A DNA stretch of 17,574 bases from Dunaliella salina (taxonomy: Eukaryota > Chlorophyta > Chlorophyceae > Chlamydomonadales > Dunaliellaceae), in NCBI GenBank assembly GCA_002284615.2, contig MU069990.1, positions 160,932 through 178,505 on the forward strand, in the 5' to 3' direction. The notes below the pieces were generated by a model. That model searched no databases and was not told where the DNA came from. It saw nothing but the letters and a program-made list of their open reading frames with translations. The position numbers and the translations under genes were made by a program. Shown piece after piece: positions 8,381 through 16,799 of the stretch. Positions within the stretch are counted from its first letter, which is position 1. Every line of letters begins with the position of its first letter.

Positions 8381-8609
8381 GGGGACACCTTCTCCCCCTT
8401 CCTCTTCCTCATATACATGGAGCCCCTGGCTCCATGCTGGCGGGCAAGGCTATGAATATGAATGCCTCAACAAAAACCCACAGACTGTAGAACAGAAAAC
8501 CCGGAACAAAATCAGCAGTGGGGCGTTTGCAGGTGACCTCATCTGCATCACAGGCACGTATGCTAACCTGCATATTCAAGCCAAGAAATTGAGCCTCTAT
8601 GCTGATTGG
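8345..8609 (+). pseudogene. LINE reverse transcriptase, 5' piece (before the hAT insertion)
   Basis: Reverse transcriptase of a non-LTR retrotransposon copies element RNA at a nicked target. This piece shows the motif QGDTFSPFLFLIYMEPL (8378-8428) and then, after a frameshift between 8428 and about 8450, SSGAFAGDLICIT and LHIQAKKLSLYADW. The catalytic tetrad should read F/YADD; here it is FAGD (8526-8537), so a metal-binding aspartate is lost. The copy begins abruptly near 8345, against the minus-strand LINE, and lacks the fingers of the polymerase. It continues at 9630 after the hAT element. Confidence 0.85.
8602..8609. repeat. Target-site duplication of the hAT element, left copy
   Basis: CTGATTGG, identical to 9622-9629, directly abuts the left terminal repeat. 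It encodes part of the Asp-Trp of the interrupted RT (YADW). Confidence 0.92.
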
Positions 8610-8947
8610 CAGTGTTTCTCATAAGGTTTNGGGGTGTGTAGCAAATTGGCTACACAGATGCTCCTGTTAGAAAACAGTGTAGCAAGGCCCACACATTTTT
8701 TTGCCAAAACTTTGGCTGCGCCAAAAATTTGGCAAGTCCTTTTTTTTATTATAATTACAAGTAATGCCTTTATAAGTAAACGAGGACCATCGTTGTCATC
8801 CACTCTGTGGACAATCCCTCTCATGTCTCTCCCTCCCAATCCCTTTCGTGTCTCTGGTCCTCCCCCCTGTCAAATTAGACAAATGAAGCTGCCATCCAAA
8901 ATGAAGAAGACCCAACCATGCAAAGTCAAGCAATCCTTTCCAGTTTC

Positions 8948-8986
8948 TTAAACTAGCTCGTCATCATCACTATCAAGGGCAAGGAC

Positions 8987-9020
<34 letters not shown>

Positions 9021-9308
9021 GTGCCCAGTGGCGCTGGCCGTCGCTGCTTTGCTGCCGACCACTTTGCTATTGCCCTCTCAAATGGGAACTGCTCAATGCA
9101 TGCGTAGCCATGGGTGTAGGTGCTGCTGCTGTCTCCTGCTGCTGCCCCCCCTCTGTGCCTGCAGGCAACGCTTCTGGGCTTGCATGCGCAGCCATGGGTA
9201 TAGCCGCTCCTGAGGCTGCTGCTTCTATCTCCTGCTGCTGCCCTCCTGGGTTTGCAGGCCTGCCTTGTGTGCTTGCATGGGCAAGGGGCACATGTGCTGC
9301 TGATTCTG

Positions 9309-9349
<41 letters not shown>

Positions 9350-9511
9350 TCTGCCGCTGGTGGAGGAGGTGGGGCAGGGGCAGGCTGGGAGGGCGGACGT
9401 TGGGCCCTTTGGGCATTTGCCCAAAACTCTCTCAGACTCCGTGAACTCGTTAAAAACACATAGCGATTTTTGGCTACACAGGGTACTCCCGAGACATTTT
9501 CCGTGTCGCAA
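8948..9511 (-). CDS. Low-complexity open frame inside the hAT element
   Basis: There are 187 open codons on the minus strand. The N-terminal third (FNEFTESERVLGKCPKGP) is ordinary in composition. A Ser run follows, then Cys/Ala/Gly-rich sequence made by an imperfect repeat, then FPFERAIAKWSAAKQRR. A ten-Gln run from CAG codons and an acidic end (LALDSDDDELV) close it. An alternative frame (9067-9459) is Ala- and Pro-rich. I recognise no transposase domain. It may be captured sequence, a decayed N-terminal part of a transposase, or a chance frame kept open by the CTG repeats. Confidence 0.3.
8990..9019. repeat. (CTG)10 microsatellite
   Basis: Ten perfect CTG units on the plus strand (CAG on minus, encoding the poly-Gln run), inside the hAT element. 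Confidence 0.95.
9097..9265. repeat. Imperfect tandem repeat of about 85 bp, two units
   Basis: Two successive units share GCATGCG-AGCCATGGGT, then GCTGCTGC-rich sequence, TCTCCTGCTGCTGCC and a TGCAGG end. The second unit is diverged. It lies between the two CTG tracts of the hAT element. Confidence 0.7.
9312..9347. repeat. (CTG)12 microsatellite
   Basis: Twelve perfect CTG units on the plus strand, the second CTG tract in the same hAT element. Confidence 0.95.
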
Positions 9512-9621
9512 CTTGGCTACACAGGGTGCTCAGGGACGCCCTGCCGGGCGTCCTTGTGTCGCACCGTATAACACTGCGTGTGTCGCAAAACAGCGACGCG
9601 TCGCAGCTATGAGAAACACTG

Positions 9622-9629
9622 CTGATTGG
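9622..9629. repeat. Target-site duplication of the hAT element, right copy
   Basis: CTGATTGG directly abuts the right terminal repeat. The RT frame resumes from here with AHLIISGTKAK. Confidence 0.92.
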
Positions 9630-10459
9630 GCACACCTCATCATCTCTGGCACAAAAGCAAAGGTGACATGCAACCTTCTTAGCCAACAAACAATGCAAAT
9701 CAGCTGATCCCTATGGCCCTACCCTATGGCCCTGCGCAGGGTAACACGTCCGTTGCAGATTTTTCTCGACGTCAACTCAAAGACAGGATACTAGTCCAGG
9801 GCAAGCCAGCCCAATTCATTGGCCCCGGGGAGCCCTTTACTTACCTTGGCGTTGAAACCACCAGTAGACTGGAAAGCCCAGCTTGACAAACTGAAGGAAA
9901 AGCTCACCAAAAAATTGGAAAGCCTAACCTGCTCTTTTGCCACACCCAGGCAAACAATGGATATAATTCGCACAGCCATCATCCCCAGCATTGCCATTGC
10001 CCTGTGCACAAGTAGGATCACGCATTCAGGTGACATCAACAAGCAAGCTTAAGCGATAATAAGCAATGATTCAAGTGCTTGTATTCCCTGCAAAAATAAG
10101 GATCCCCGCGCCCAGATTCATGAGCTTGCACCAGCATTCAAGTCATACTTGTCAAGGTTCCGAAAAGGCAATTGTGGGGACATGAGTTTGTTCCCAAAGG
10201 GGAAGCAGCCAAGACGCACAAGCAACACTCGGGTTACTGCCCACCAAGTTGTGAATTAGATTTGTTTTTCAGCAGGTTGAGGTTTGCTAGGAGCAGCAGA
10301 GGAATGGTTGCANGTTTGCATGCATGCCTGAGTTTTCTGAAGGAGGTCAGCGAGCTTCCCCAAATTTTCACCACATTGATGACGATGCACTACTTTGACG
10401 TCCGTACCTGTCTGCATGTGTGGCTCATATCGATCTCAACTACGACAGGGGGTATCATT
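9630..10459 (+). pseudogene. LINE reverse transcriptase, 3' piece (after the hAT insertion) and post-RT region
   Basis: From the second target-duplication copy the frame resumes as AHLIISGTKAKVTCNLLSQQ. A later frame gives FSRRQLKDRILVQGKPAQF and then IGPGEPFTYLGVETT, which holds the YLG motif after the palm domain. A third frame gives DWKAQLDKLKEKLTKKLESL (a basic, coiled-coil-like helix) and RQTMDIIRTAIIPSIA, typical of the thumb. From 10003 the sequence is the inverted partner of 1-600. Several stops and frameshifts make it inactive. Similarity to the left copy stops at about 10459, where the left copy reaches the window edge, so the true 3' limit is unknown. The FAS1 start codon lies 138 bases beyond. 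Confidence 0.8.
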
Positions 10460-10596
10460 CCTGAGTGGTGTGATCGGACGGGTGATTGGTCACTGTACAA
10501 AATTNCCTGCAACTTTGAAAANTATTGTAACATTTTGTGATTGGAACTCGGAAGTCCGTGACACAAAGCGAGCCCTTCGTCGCGCCTGTGCCCGCC
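10460..10596 (+). promoter_or_regulatory. Presumed promoter and 5' UTR of the FAS1 gene
   Basis: The 137 bases between the end of the LINE similarity and the FAS1 ATG must hold at least part of the promoter and leader. I see no TATA box. Two ATTGG (inverted CCAAT) pentamers occur at 10485 and 10540, the first inside the small palindrome GTGATTGGTCAC. Such motifs are short and may be chance. The start context is GCCCGCCATGC. Core promoter elements may lie within the LINE remnant. Confidence 0.35.
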
Positions 10597-13500
10597 ATGC
10601 GCTTCCTCTCCGCCGCATTCTTCTTGGGACTTTTAGCTTGTGCATTTGGTAAGTACAGATACCTCTAGATATAAGGGGGGCCTAAGGAAGGGAGGAAGGG
10701 AAGGCGAGCAGAGGCTATGTGGTGCCGTTTGCGCCCTGGAATTGTAGGAGCAACAGGTCCCTGCCACCTAGGTGCACGGACGGGTCCTCTGTCTCGCATG
10801 CACAAGTCTTCACAGCAANCGCAAGGCCACAAGGGAAAGAAGCAGATCACATCGCCACAAACACAACAACGCGTGCACCTGCTCCAAGCTCTTGCTTGCC
10901 TACTGTCGTCCTCCTGCAGCTGGCAAGGACTACAAGGAGGAGGATCTCTCTGTGGACCTGGCCACAAAGTGGCTGAAAGCAGCTGCGGAGAAGGCAGGGG
11001 AGCCGGAGAAGACGTCAGGATACACCATCTTCGCACCCACNGACAAGGTGTGGCGGCAGTCGTGCTGGTGCATAGAGAGAACAAGGGTTGAAGGATCTGA
11101 GCAGACTTAGCGTTTCAAACCAGAAATAAGCACCCAAACACGAGGGGTTGGAGAATCAGATCCAAGGACCCTCCTCCTTTCTCCTGCAGGCCTTCAAAAA
11201 GCTGGCCAAGATCCTGAAGCTGGACTCCGTGGAGGGCCTTGTAAATGGTGATGAAGACGTCCAGAAGGCAGCTGCAAAGATCCTTGGCTACCATGGTGAG
11301 GCCAATTGAATGTTCCATTCTGCATGCATGTGCTGCGCAGAGTCATACCACAAGAGAGTGCAGAAAGACCAGCCTTCTCTTTCGCATGACACTCTCCGCT
11401 GCTAACCTCCTGCCCTTGCTGTTTGCGCAGTTGTGCCTGACAACAAGCTGTATGCCGAGGATGCCCTGGCACTCCCTGAAGAGGGTCTGAATGTGACCAC
11501 CGCCATTGGCGAGGACCTCAAGATCTTTACCAAGTGCGTCCTTGTGTGCATGCAAAGCTTGGCTGTTTGTGGATTTCTGTCTATCCAGGACCTCCTGAAT
11601 CACCAGGCGGAAGCCTCCAGAAGGAGTTGGAGCATTTGGTCCAATGTCGCAGCCGTAGGCTGGGAGACAAATGTGTGCTGGGAGGCATACGTGTGCCACT
11701 TATATCTGTCTTCTGAAGCTGCCCTGTCATAAGCAATATGATGCATGCTCGTCTGACAAAACGCTCGTCTGACAAAACAAGACAAAACGCGTGGGCTGTT
11801 TGTGACACGGCACATGATGCCTTTTGCACCACAGGGATGACAAGGTGCTGCTCAAGGGCAAGGGCAAGAAGTCTTATGCCAAGGTCCTGAAGCCTGACAT
11901 CGAGTTTGAGGGCAATGTGGTCCATGTCATTTCCAGCGTGCTGCTGCCTGAGGGCTTTGATGCCTACGAGGTGTGTACCCTGCAATGCTGCATCCACTTT
12001 CACAGACAATTACACCGTGCCTGTAAGGAGAAGTGGCACATTATTTTTGGTTGTGTCCTGNGCCCCTGATCGATTCTCTGCCTCACTCATTCACAGCGCA
12101 CATGGCAGCTGACAGCCAGTGCATTCATNCAGCCAACAAGAGCAAGGGCTAAAACTTGCTTCCGCCACCCTTTGCCTCTTTGGTAATCCCATTGCTTGCA
12201 GGCCTACTATGAGAGCCTCAAGAGCACCAAGATTGCCCAGAAGTTCTGGAACGCCACGGACGCCGGCGAGTACGTGTCTGGAGCCACAGTTTTCGCCCCC
12301 ATCGACAGGGTGAGGGCATGAACAAACAGTGAATTTGTAGCCTTANAGAGAGTCCTGGTGCCTCCCNAATGGCATGCTTATTTAGGTACGCAAAAGCTTT
12401 TTGAGTGGCCGTCAAGCAGGGTCAATACACCAGACTAGCCTTTCAAATTTTGGTGTATTCTCCAGCTCACACGACATATTCCAAGCCTGTGTCTTATCAA
12501 CTATCACCCCTGCTGCCCCCTTGCAGTCATTCAAGAAGCTTGCCAAGGCCCTGAAGCTGGACAATGTGACTGAGCTGCTGACAAATGAGAAGCTGGTCAA
12601 GGTTGGCACCAAGCTCTTCAAGTACCTTGGTAGGTGATGCATGTGTACCTTCTCAGACTTTTTGTGCTTTCAAAGGAGAGGAAGAAATAGGTCCCAAGTC
12701 CAAGATGGAAGTTAGGGTAAGGAAAGCAAGAAGGGAAGTAAACAGGTGCCTGACCTTTTTTTTTGTTACATCGACCCAAGGANATGGTGATTTCCCATAA
12801 GGGCCTTTGCTCGTTCATGAACAAAATGCAAGCGAAAAGGGGCTGNGNTCNTGAGAAAAGAACACACAAGCAAGGCCCGCAAGGAAGGGCAAACAGGGAG
12901 GGCCACAAGGAAGGGCAAACGGGGAGGGGCAAGGTCCACAAGGAAAGGACAGAGGAGAAGGGGCAANAGTCCACAAGGAAAGGACAGAGGGGAAGGAGCA
13001 AATCTACTAAGCAAGCACCTAAAAGCCGAAAGGCAAGACCTTGACATCCCAATTGTTGCAGCACACCATTGCCTGCTCTGCTGTGTGCGAGTTTGGTGGC
13101 AAGACATTGCATGTCTTCTTTCAACATGCTTCTCCTTCTCGCGCAAAAATGTTGGCAATGGTCCTTTTCCACCAAGCACTCCTATGACACTGCAGTCATC
13201 CCTGACTCCAAGATCTTTGCCGCGGACAAGCACACCTTTGCCTGTTCTGCTGTGTGCGAGTTTGGTGGCAAGACAATGCATGTCCTCTTTCAACATGCTT
13301 CTCCTTCTTGCGCAAAAATTTTTGCAATGTTCTTTTCCACTAAAAGCTAGCACTCCCATGACACTGCAGTCATCCCTGACGCCAAGATCTTTGCCGCGGA
13401 CATCCCTGAGGGCAAAACTGAGCTGACCACTGCTGCCAACAAGACCTTGACGGTTGTGAAGGAGTGAGTGAGCATATTTCCCCTTCTGTTTGCGGGATAT

Positions 13501-13912
13501 GATTGAAATAACATCTGATGGTACATCTGCTGATCATTGTAAATGCCATACGTGCTCTCCCGTTACCTTTTGTGTTTTGCCTCTTAGCTCTGATTCTGTT
13601 TTCAAAAGAAAAAGTTCTCTGCCTGGCAATAGGCTGCTTGCAAAAATAACCTCCCCTTCCATTATGAAACCCTTCCCTCATGACCCGCTTCTTTTCCTTG
13701 TCACATGCAGGGATGGCAAGGTGGCCATTGCCAGCGATGATGGCAAGTGTAAGGCCTATGTGTTGGAGACTGACATTGAGTTTTCAGGCAACGTGGTTCA
13801 TGTTGTGAGCGACCTTGTTGTGCCTGGAGAGTGGAAAGAGAAGTGGGCAGAGAAGAAAAAGGAGTATGAGGAAGATGCAGAGGAGGCAGAGGAATCTGAT
13901 GATGATAAGTGA
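10597..13912 (+). CDS. Secreted protein with two FAS1 (fasciclin) domains; nine exons
   Basis: Fasciclin-domain proteins are secreted or cell-surface proteins that act in adhesion and in cell-wall or matrix interactions. Exons: 10597-10648, 10920-11047, 11190-11295, 11431-11533, 11835-11970, 12202-12309, 12527-12629, 13370-13463, 13711-13912. All introns are GT-AG and the join is 1,032 bases, or 343 residues. Residues 1-18 form a signal peptide (MRFLSAAFFLGLLACAFA, AxA cleavage site). Domain 1 (about 25-172) has YTIFAPTDKAFKKL and NVVHVISSVLLP. Domain 2 (about 176-320) has ATVFAPIDRSFKKL and NVVHVVSDLVVP. These are the family's H1 and H2 motifs. The tail is charged (Lys/Glu, ending SDDDK), with no hydrophobic GPI signal, so the protein is probably soluble and secreted. 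Exon 8 could also use a duplicated acceptor at 13195, which gives an early stop. The Thr codon at 11041 contains an N. Confidence 0.93.
12867..13005 (+). repeat. Purine-rich minisatellite in FAS1 intron 7
   Basis: The plus strand is strongly A/G-rich. AAGGAAGGGCAAAC-GGGAG occurs at 12881 and 12907 (period 26). GTCCACAAGGAAAGGACAGA occurs at 12934 and 12969 (period 35). Single N calls nearby suggest that this stretch was hard to assemble. It makes intron 7 the longest of the gene (740 bases). Confidence 0.75.
13061..13404 (+). repeat. Tandem duplication covering the FAS1 exon 8 acceptor and exon start
   Basis: Two copies of about 170 bases (13061-13229 and 13230-13404) each contain the end of intron 7, the acceptor GACACTGCAG and the first codons of exon 8 (VIPD-KIFAAD). 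The exon starts are 13196 and 13370. Only the second copy runs on into the full exon and its donor. In the first copy the exon start leads into duplicated intron sequence, with no GT at the junction and an in-frame TAG at 13348-13350. The copies differ by scattered substitutions and a 5-base insertion near the second copy's GCTAG. Confidence 0.88.
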
Positions 13913-13961
13913 AGGCCATATGGGTTGAAGTGGTGTTGAAAGAAGGTAAACTGACAGCAAC

Positions 13962-14090
13962 GATGGTAAATGCAGGGCATTGACATCGATTTTTCAGGCA
14001 ATGATGTGAGCGATCTGTTGTGCCTGGCGAGTGGAAGGAGAATGTGGCACAAAAGGAAACTGTGTATGTGGGAATGTGATGATGAGTGAA
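13962..14090 (+). pseudogene. Decayed duplicate of FAS1 exon 9, just after the stop codon
   Basis: This stretch matches the 3' part of exon 9 in order: GATGGTAAATGCAGGGC (exon: GATGGCAAGTGTAAGGC), TTTTCAGGCAA, GTGAGCGA, TTGTGCCTGG, GAGTGGAA, and finally GATGATGAGTGA. Small deletions break the frame. It begins 49 bases after the gene's stop and probably lies in the 3' UTR. It looks like the remnant of a partial tandem duplication of the gene's end. Confidence 0.8.
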
Positions 14091-14490
14091 ATCCATAACG
14101 ACGAGATCAAATGTACAGATTTTGAGACTTGATAACATTGCTATTGACGCACATAATGCACGCACAACTCCTTTTGTTCTTGGCAATTTTGACAAAAAAA
14201 TTGAGCATGGTGAGGTAAAAAGGACTGTTGAAGGCATATGTAGAAAATGTAGAAACTGATGGAACAATGTGTGTGACAGTTCCTATTCATATAAGATAAG
14301 TTTGTTCGCAGATGCCAAAGAGAGTATAACAATTTTCATTTGTAACAATCTAAATTTGCAAGAGAAAAAAAAGGAAGAGAAAAATGACGCAGGCAGTAAA
14401 TTCTTCATGCATCCATGAAGGAAAATTCGCTTGAGAAGTTATGACTCCTTTATGCCAAAAAATGTGAGATAGAGACACTACTAAAGATAT
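14091..14490. other. No gene; AT-rich 3' flank of FAS1
   Basis: I see no coding signal. TGTAA, the usual green-algal polyadenylation signal, occurs at 14341, about 430 bases after the FAS1 stop. It is a candidate signal only. Confidence 0.4.
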
Positions 14491-14590
14491 GTGGGGTGCA
14501 AAGCGTGGTAGCAAAAATATCCTTGTTTTCAATGGCACCAGTGGGGTGTAAAGCGTGGTAGCAAAAATATCCTTGTTTTCAATGGCACCA
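14491..14590. repeat. Tandem duplication, 50-bp unit, two copies
   Basis: 14491-14540 and 14541-14590 are identical except one base (GGGGTGCAAAG against GGGGTGTAAAG). Confidence 0.95.
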
Positions 14591-14613
14591 AAGTTGTGGG
14601 CATACTATCATAG

Positions 14614-14695
14614 CATCATTATCTCTTCACATTCCTGTTCAAGCTAGACACAAACATCATTATCTCTTCACATTCCTGTTCAAGCTAGACACAAA
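14614..14695. repeat. Tandem duplication, 41-bp unit, two copies
   Basis: 14614-14654 and 14655-14695 are identical (each begins CATCATTATCTCTTCAC and ends AGACACAAA). Confidence 0.95.
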
Positions 14696-14780
14696 CAAAG
14701 CTGCCCTGATAAAGATGTGGGCATTCCCTCCCTTCTTCACCGTCACATTAGGTACTTTGCAGGGCGGAAGGTAGAACTCA

Positions 14781-14923
14781 ATGATGGTTGCCAAGCTCAC
14801 CTACGAGAGCAGAGGGGAAATCGAGCAAATACCTGGAATGATGGTTGCCAAGCTCACCTACGAGAGCAGAGGGGAAACCGAGCGAATACCTGGTAGGGAA
14901 AACTGAGCAAATACCTGGTAATG
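14781..14923. repeat. Tandem duplication, 57-bp unit, two copies plus a partial third
   Basis: 14781-14837 and 14838-14894 share ATGATGGTTGCCAAGCTCAC and differ at a few bases near the end. A third, partial unit (AGGGAAAACTGAGCAAATAC) follows at about 14895-14923. Confidence 0.92.
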
Positions 14924-15565
14924 AGTAAGGTGCATGTGCTTCCCTTTCCTTTCGCCTGGACACTGGTGGCCTAGTTTCATGGAACTAGGAAAAGTGAAGA
15001 AAAGAGCCTTTGCAGGCCAGAAGAATGTGTCCACGGAGAGAACATCCTTAAGCTAGCAGGGATGTTTTTGAAGGCCTCTTGAATACAAGTGCTTAGGTTT
15101 GATTACCAAGTGCTACATTTATCTGATTGGATGCAGTTAGCCCTTTGGAGGTGGGAATGGATAAAGGTTTCGATTTTGATTGAAACTGCAGTTGGAGTTT
15201 GTCACCAATTGGGACTTTGCGAGACGGGCTTTATTCCAATGGGATTGCTCCTTGCTCCGCCTATTATAATAACTACTTGCTTCCTGTACATGATGCACCC
15301 ACTAAACTTTCGCCATTACGCTGGCCTTCAGTTATCATCACCATATTATGAACGCCTTGGGAAATGTTTCCTATAAATGTCTTGGGAAATGTTTCCTAGG
15401 ATATGTTTCATTTCAACACGGGCAACTGGACAACTGGGTTGGGCAAAACACTTCATGATCTGGCTGGTCCGATTCGATTTGTCCTTTATGAAGTCGGAAA
15501 TGGCACGGAATTTTTTAAATGTGCGTGTTTTGATGAACACAAAAATAGAATGGAGGGGAGGTATA
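14924..15565. other. No recognisable gene; one short tandem duplication
   Basis: An 18-base word, CTTGGGAAATGTTTCCTA, occurs at 15356 and 15381 (period 25). The open frames here are short, overlap on both strands and show no domain. A G-run leads into the fold-back element at 15566. Confidence 0.6.
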
Positions 15566-16122
15566 TGGCAAGGGGGGGGAGGGGGGGGCTAATGTGGTTT
15601 TCGGGCGAAAGTTTTCCGATTTTCATTTTCGTTCGGAAATGGAAATGGAAATGGAACTTCTGTCCGCGAGGCCACCTCCTTTCCATTTGACGTGCTACAG
15701 TGACACAGCAATGACCCTAGGGCCTGGTGTTCTGCATGCCCAGGCCTGAGGGATTGGGCGGATGGGCCACTGTTTTGCGTTGACCATATCCAGTGCAAGC
15801 TGAACAGACGCGGCTTATGCATGATAAACATAATATGTATATAAATAATAATGCATACTTGACCAATGTTGCCACTAGCTTGCACTGCAGTCCAGCTGGA
15901 CATGGCCAACGCAAAAAAGTGGCCCGTCCGCCCATCCCGTCCCGCAGGCCTAGGCATGCAGAACACTAGGGTCATTGCTGTGTCAATGCAGCGCGTCAAA
16001 TGGACAGGAGATGATCTCGCGGGCAGAAGTTCCATTTCCATTTCCATTTCCAAACGAAAATGAAAATCGGAAAACTTACACACACCTTCGCCTGAAAACC
16101 ACATTGGCTCCCCGCCTTGCCA
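15566..16122. mobile_element. Fold-back (long inverted repeat) element, about 557 bp
   Basis: The left arm (15566 to about 15800) matches the reverse complement of the right arm (about 15880-16122) at most positions. Shared blocks include TGGCAAGG at the tips, AATGTGGTTTTC, GTTTTCCGATTTTCATTTTC, GGAAATGGAAATGGAAATGG, CAGCAATGACCCTAG, TGTTCTGCATGCC and TTTTGCGTTG. The loop of about 80 bases is AT-rich. The tips are flanked by TA on both sides, compatible with a TA target duplication, but two bases are weak evidence. There is no coding capacity. A MITE of the fold-back type is the simplest reading. A transcript would form long double-stranded RNA. Confidence 0.8.
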
Positions 16123-16173
16123 TAAAGCCCGCCTTGCGCGAAGTCCCAATTTGGCAATAACTCCAACTTCAAT

Positions 16174-16799
16174 TACCTTACCGACGGCTCTATCTTGCGA
16201 CGCCGAAATCTTGCGAGGGGGCTGAAATAATTTTATAATTTGTTTGCGAGCTTTAAGACCTTGCGAGAGGGGTCCATGAGTTAGCAAAATTTGCGAACAT
16301 CAAAAGACATCCAGCAACAAACGGCGCTCTAAGCCTGGTCCAAAGCTGCATGCACCCCTCAGTCTGTGTCCACTGCTTCAATTCTGGAGTTCCTGGTGAG
16401 CATCACCACCTTGCTGCCATGCACCCCTCCGGGATCCCACATCCAGCCTGACCCACACATGCAAGCAGGCTTGCTGGCACGTGTTGCTGCCTTCTCTGCT
16501 CCCGCTGCTGCACACGGACAGCAAGAGAGGAGGCTCCTGGCGTGTCAGGAGCTCCCTGACCAAGGTCGGACTCCCCGTATCCGCTTCCGTCCGCTTGCGC
16601 TTGGTGCAACCCATGTCAAAAAAGTGTCCTTAGTCCTTCAGGGACGTGTGCTTCCATTTCTGAGCGCTAGAATGGCCTTAATACAAAGCTATCAATCTTG
16701 CGAGGCCTCAGGAAAAGTAATTATCATCGACGCTGGAATCTTGCGAGAGGCGCTCAAAATTAATTAATTAGTCGCAAGATTGCTAGAGTCGGTAAGGTA
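16174..16799. mobile_element. Probable non-autonomous DNA transposon with subterminal TTGCGA repeats
   Basis: The ends are inverted repeats: TACCTTACCGAC at 16174-16185 and its complement at 16788-16799. Similarity resumes inward after a short mismatch (TCTTGCGAC on both). TTGCGA occurs at 16195, 16211, 16244, 16261 and 16291 on the left. On the right it occurs at 16698 and 16741, with one inverted copy at 16772. The flanks ACTTCAAT (left) and ACTTCATT (right, one base further out) may be a mutated 8-9 bp target duplication, which would suit Mutator-like or hAT elements. The middle (about 16320-16640) is GC-richer and different in character, possibly captured host sequence. I see no transposase. 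Confidence 0.6.

Larger units (their letters stand above)
8610..9621. mobile_element. hAT-type DNA transposon (non-autonomous), 1,012 bp, nested in LINE RT
   Basis: The ends are perfect 14-bp inverted repeats: CAGTGTTTCTCATA at 8610-8623 and its complement at 9608-9621. Both sides carry the 8-bp direct repeat CTGATTGG (8602-8609 and 9622-9629). CAG-starting ends of this form and an 8-bp duplication are hallmarks of the hAT superfamily. Subterminal motifs are present: TTGGCTACACAG at 8646, 9470 and 9513, and GTGTCGCA at 9503, 9556 and 9580. A perfect 8-bp hairpin (GGACGCCC, loop TGCC) lies at 9534-9553. The interior is too short for a full transposase and shows no RNase H-like transposase motif or C-terminal dimerisation motif. 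The host RT frame continues exactly if the element and one duplication copy are removed. Confidence 0.92.

Noticed and set aside
10665..11084. A 139-codon minus-strand frame
   Set aside because: It is antisense to FAS1 intron 1 and exon 2; Cys/Pro/Arg-rich composition is what the complement of these exons gives.
13196..13350. First exon 8 copy as a true alternative exon giving a longer protein
   Set aside because: It has no donor site and ends in an in-frame stop, so it can only give a truncated product.
12618..13359. Two minus-strand frames of 185 and 197 codons across FAS1 intron 7
   Set aside because: They arise from the purine-rich minisatellite and the tandem duplication, contain undetermined residues, and show no domain.
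14491..14923. A CRISPR-like array of direct repeats
   Set aside because: The repeats are unrelated two-copy tandem duplications without spacers, and the DNA is eukaryotic.
15589..16287. A 232-codon minus-strand frame
   Set aside because: It lies across both arms of the fold-back element, so its N- and C-terminal parts mirror each other; this is a structural by-product, not a gene.
16366..16767. A 133-codon plus-strand frame inside the TTGCGA transposon
   Set aside because: No recognisable motif, and it runs into the right-hand subterminal repeats; mentioned only as possible captured sequence.
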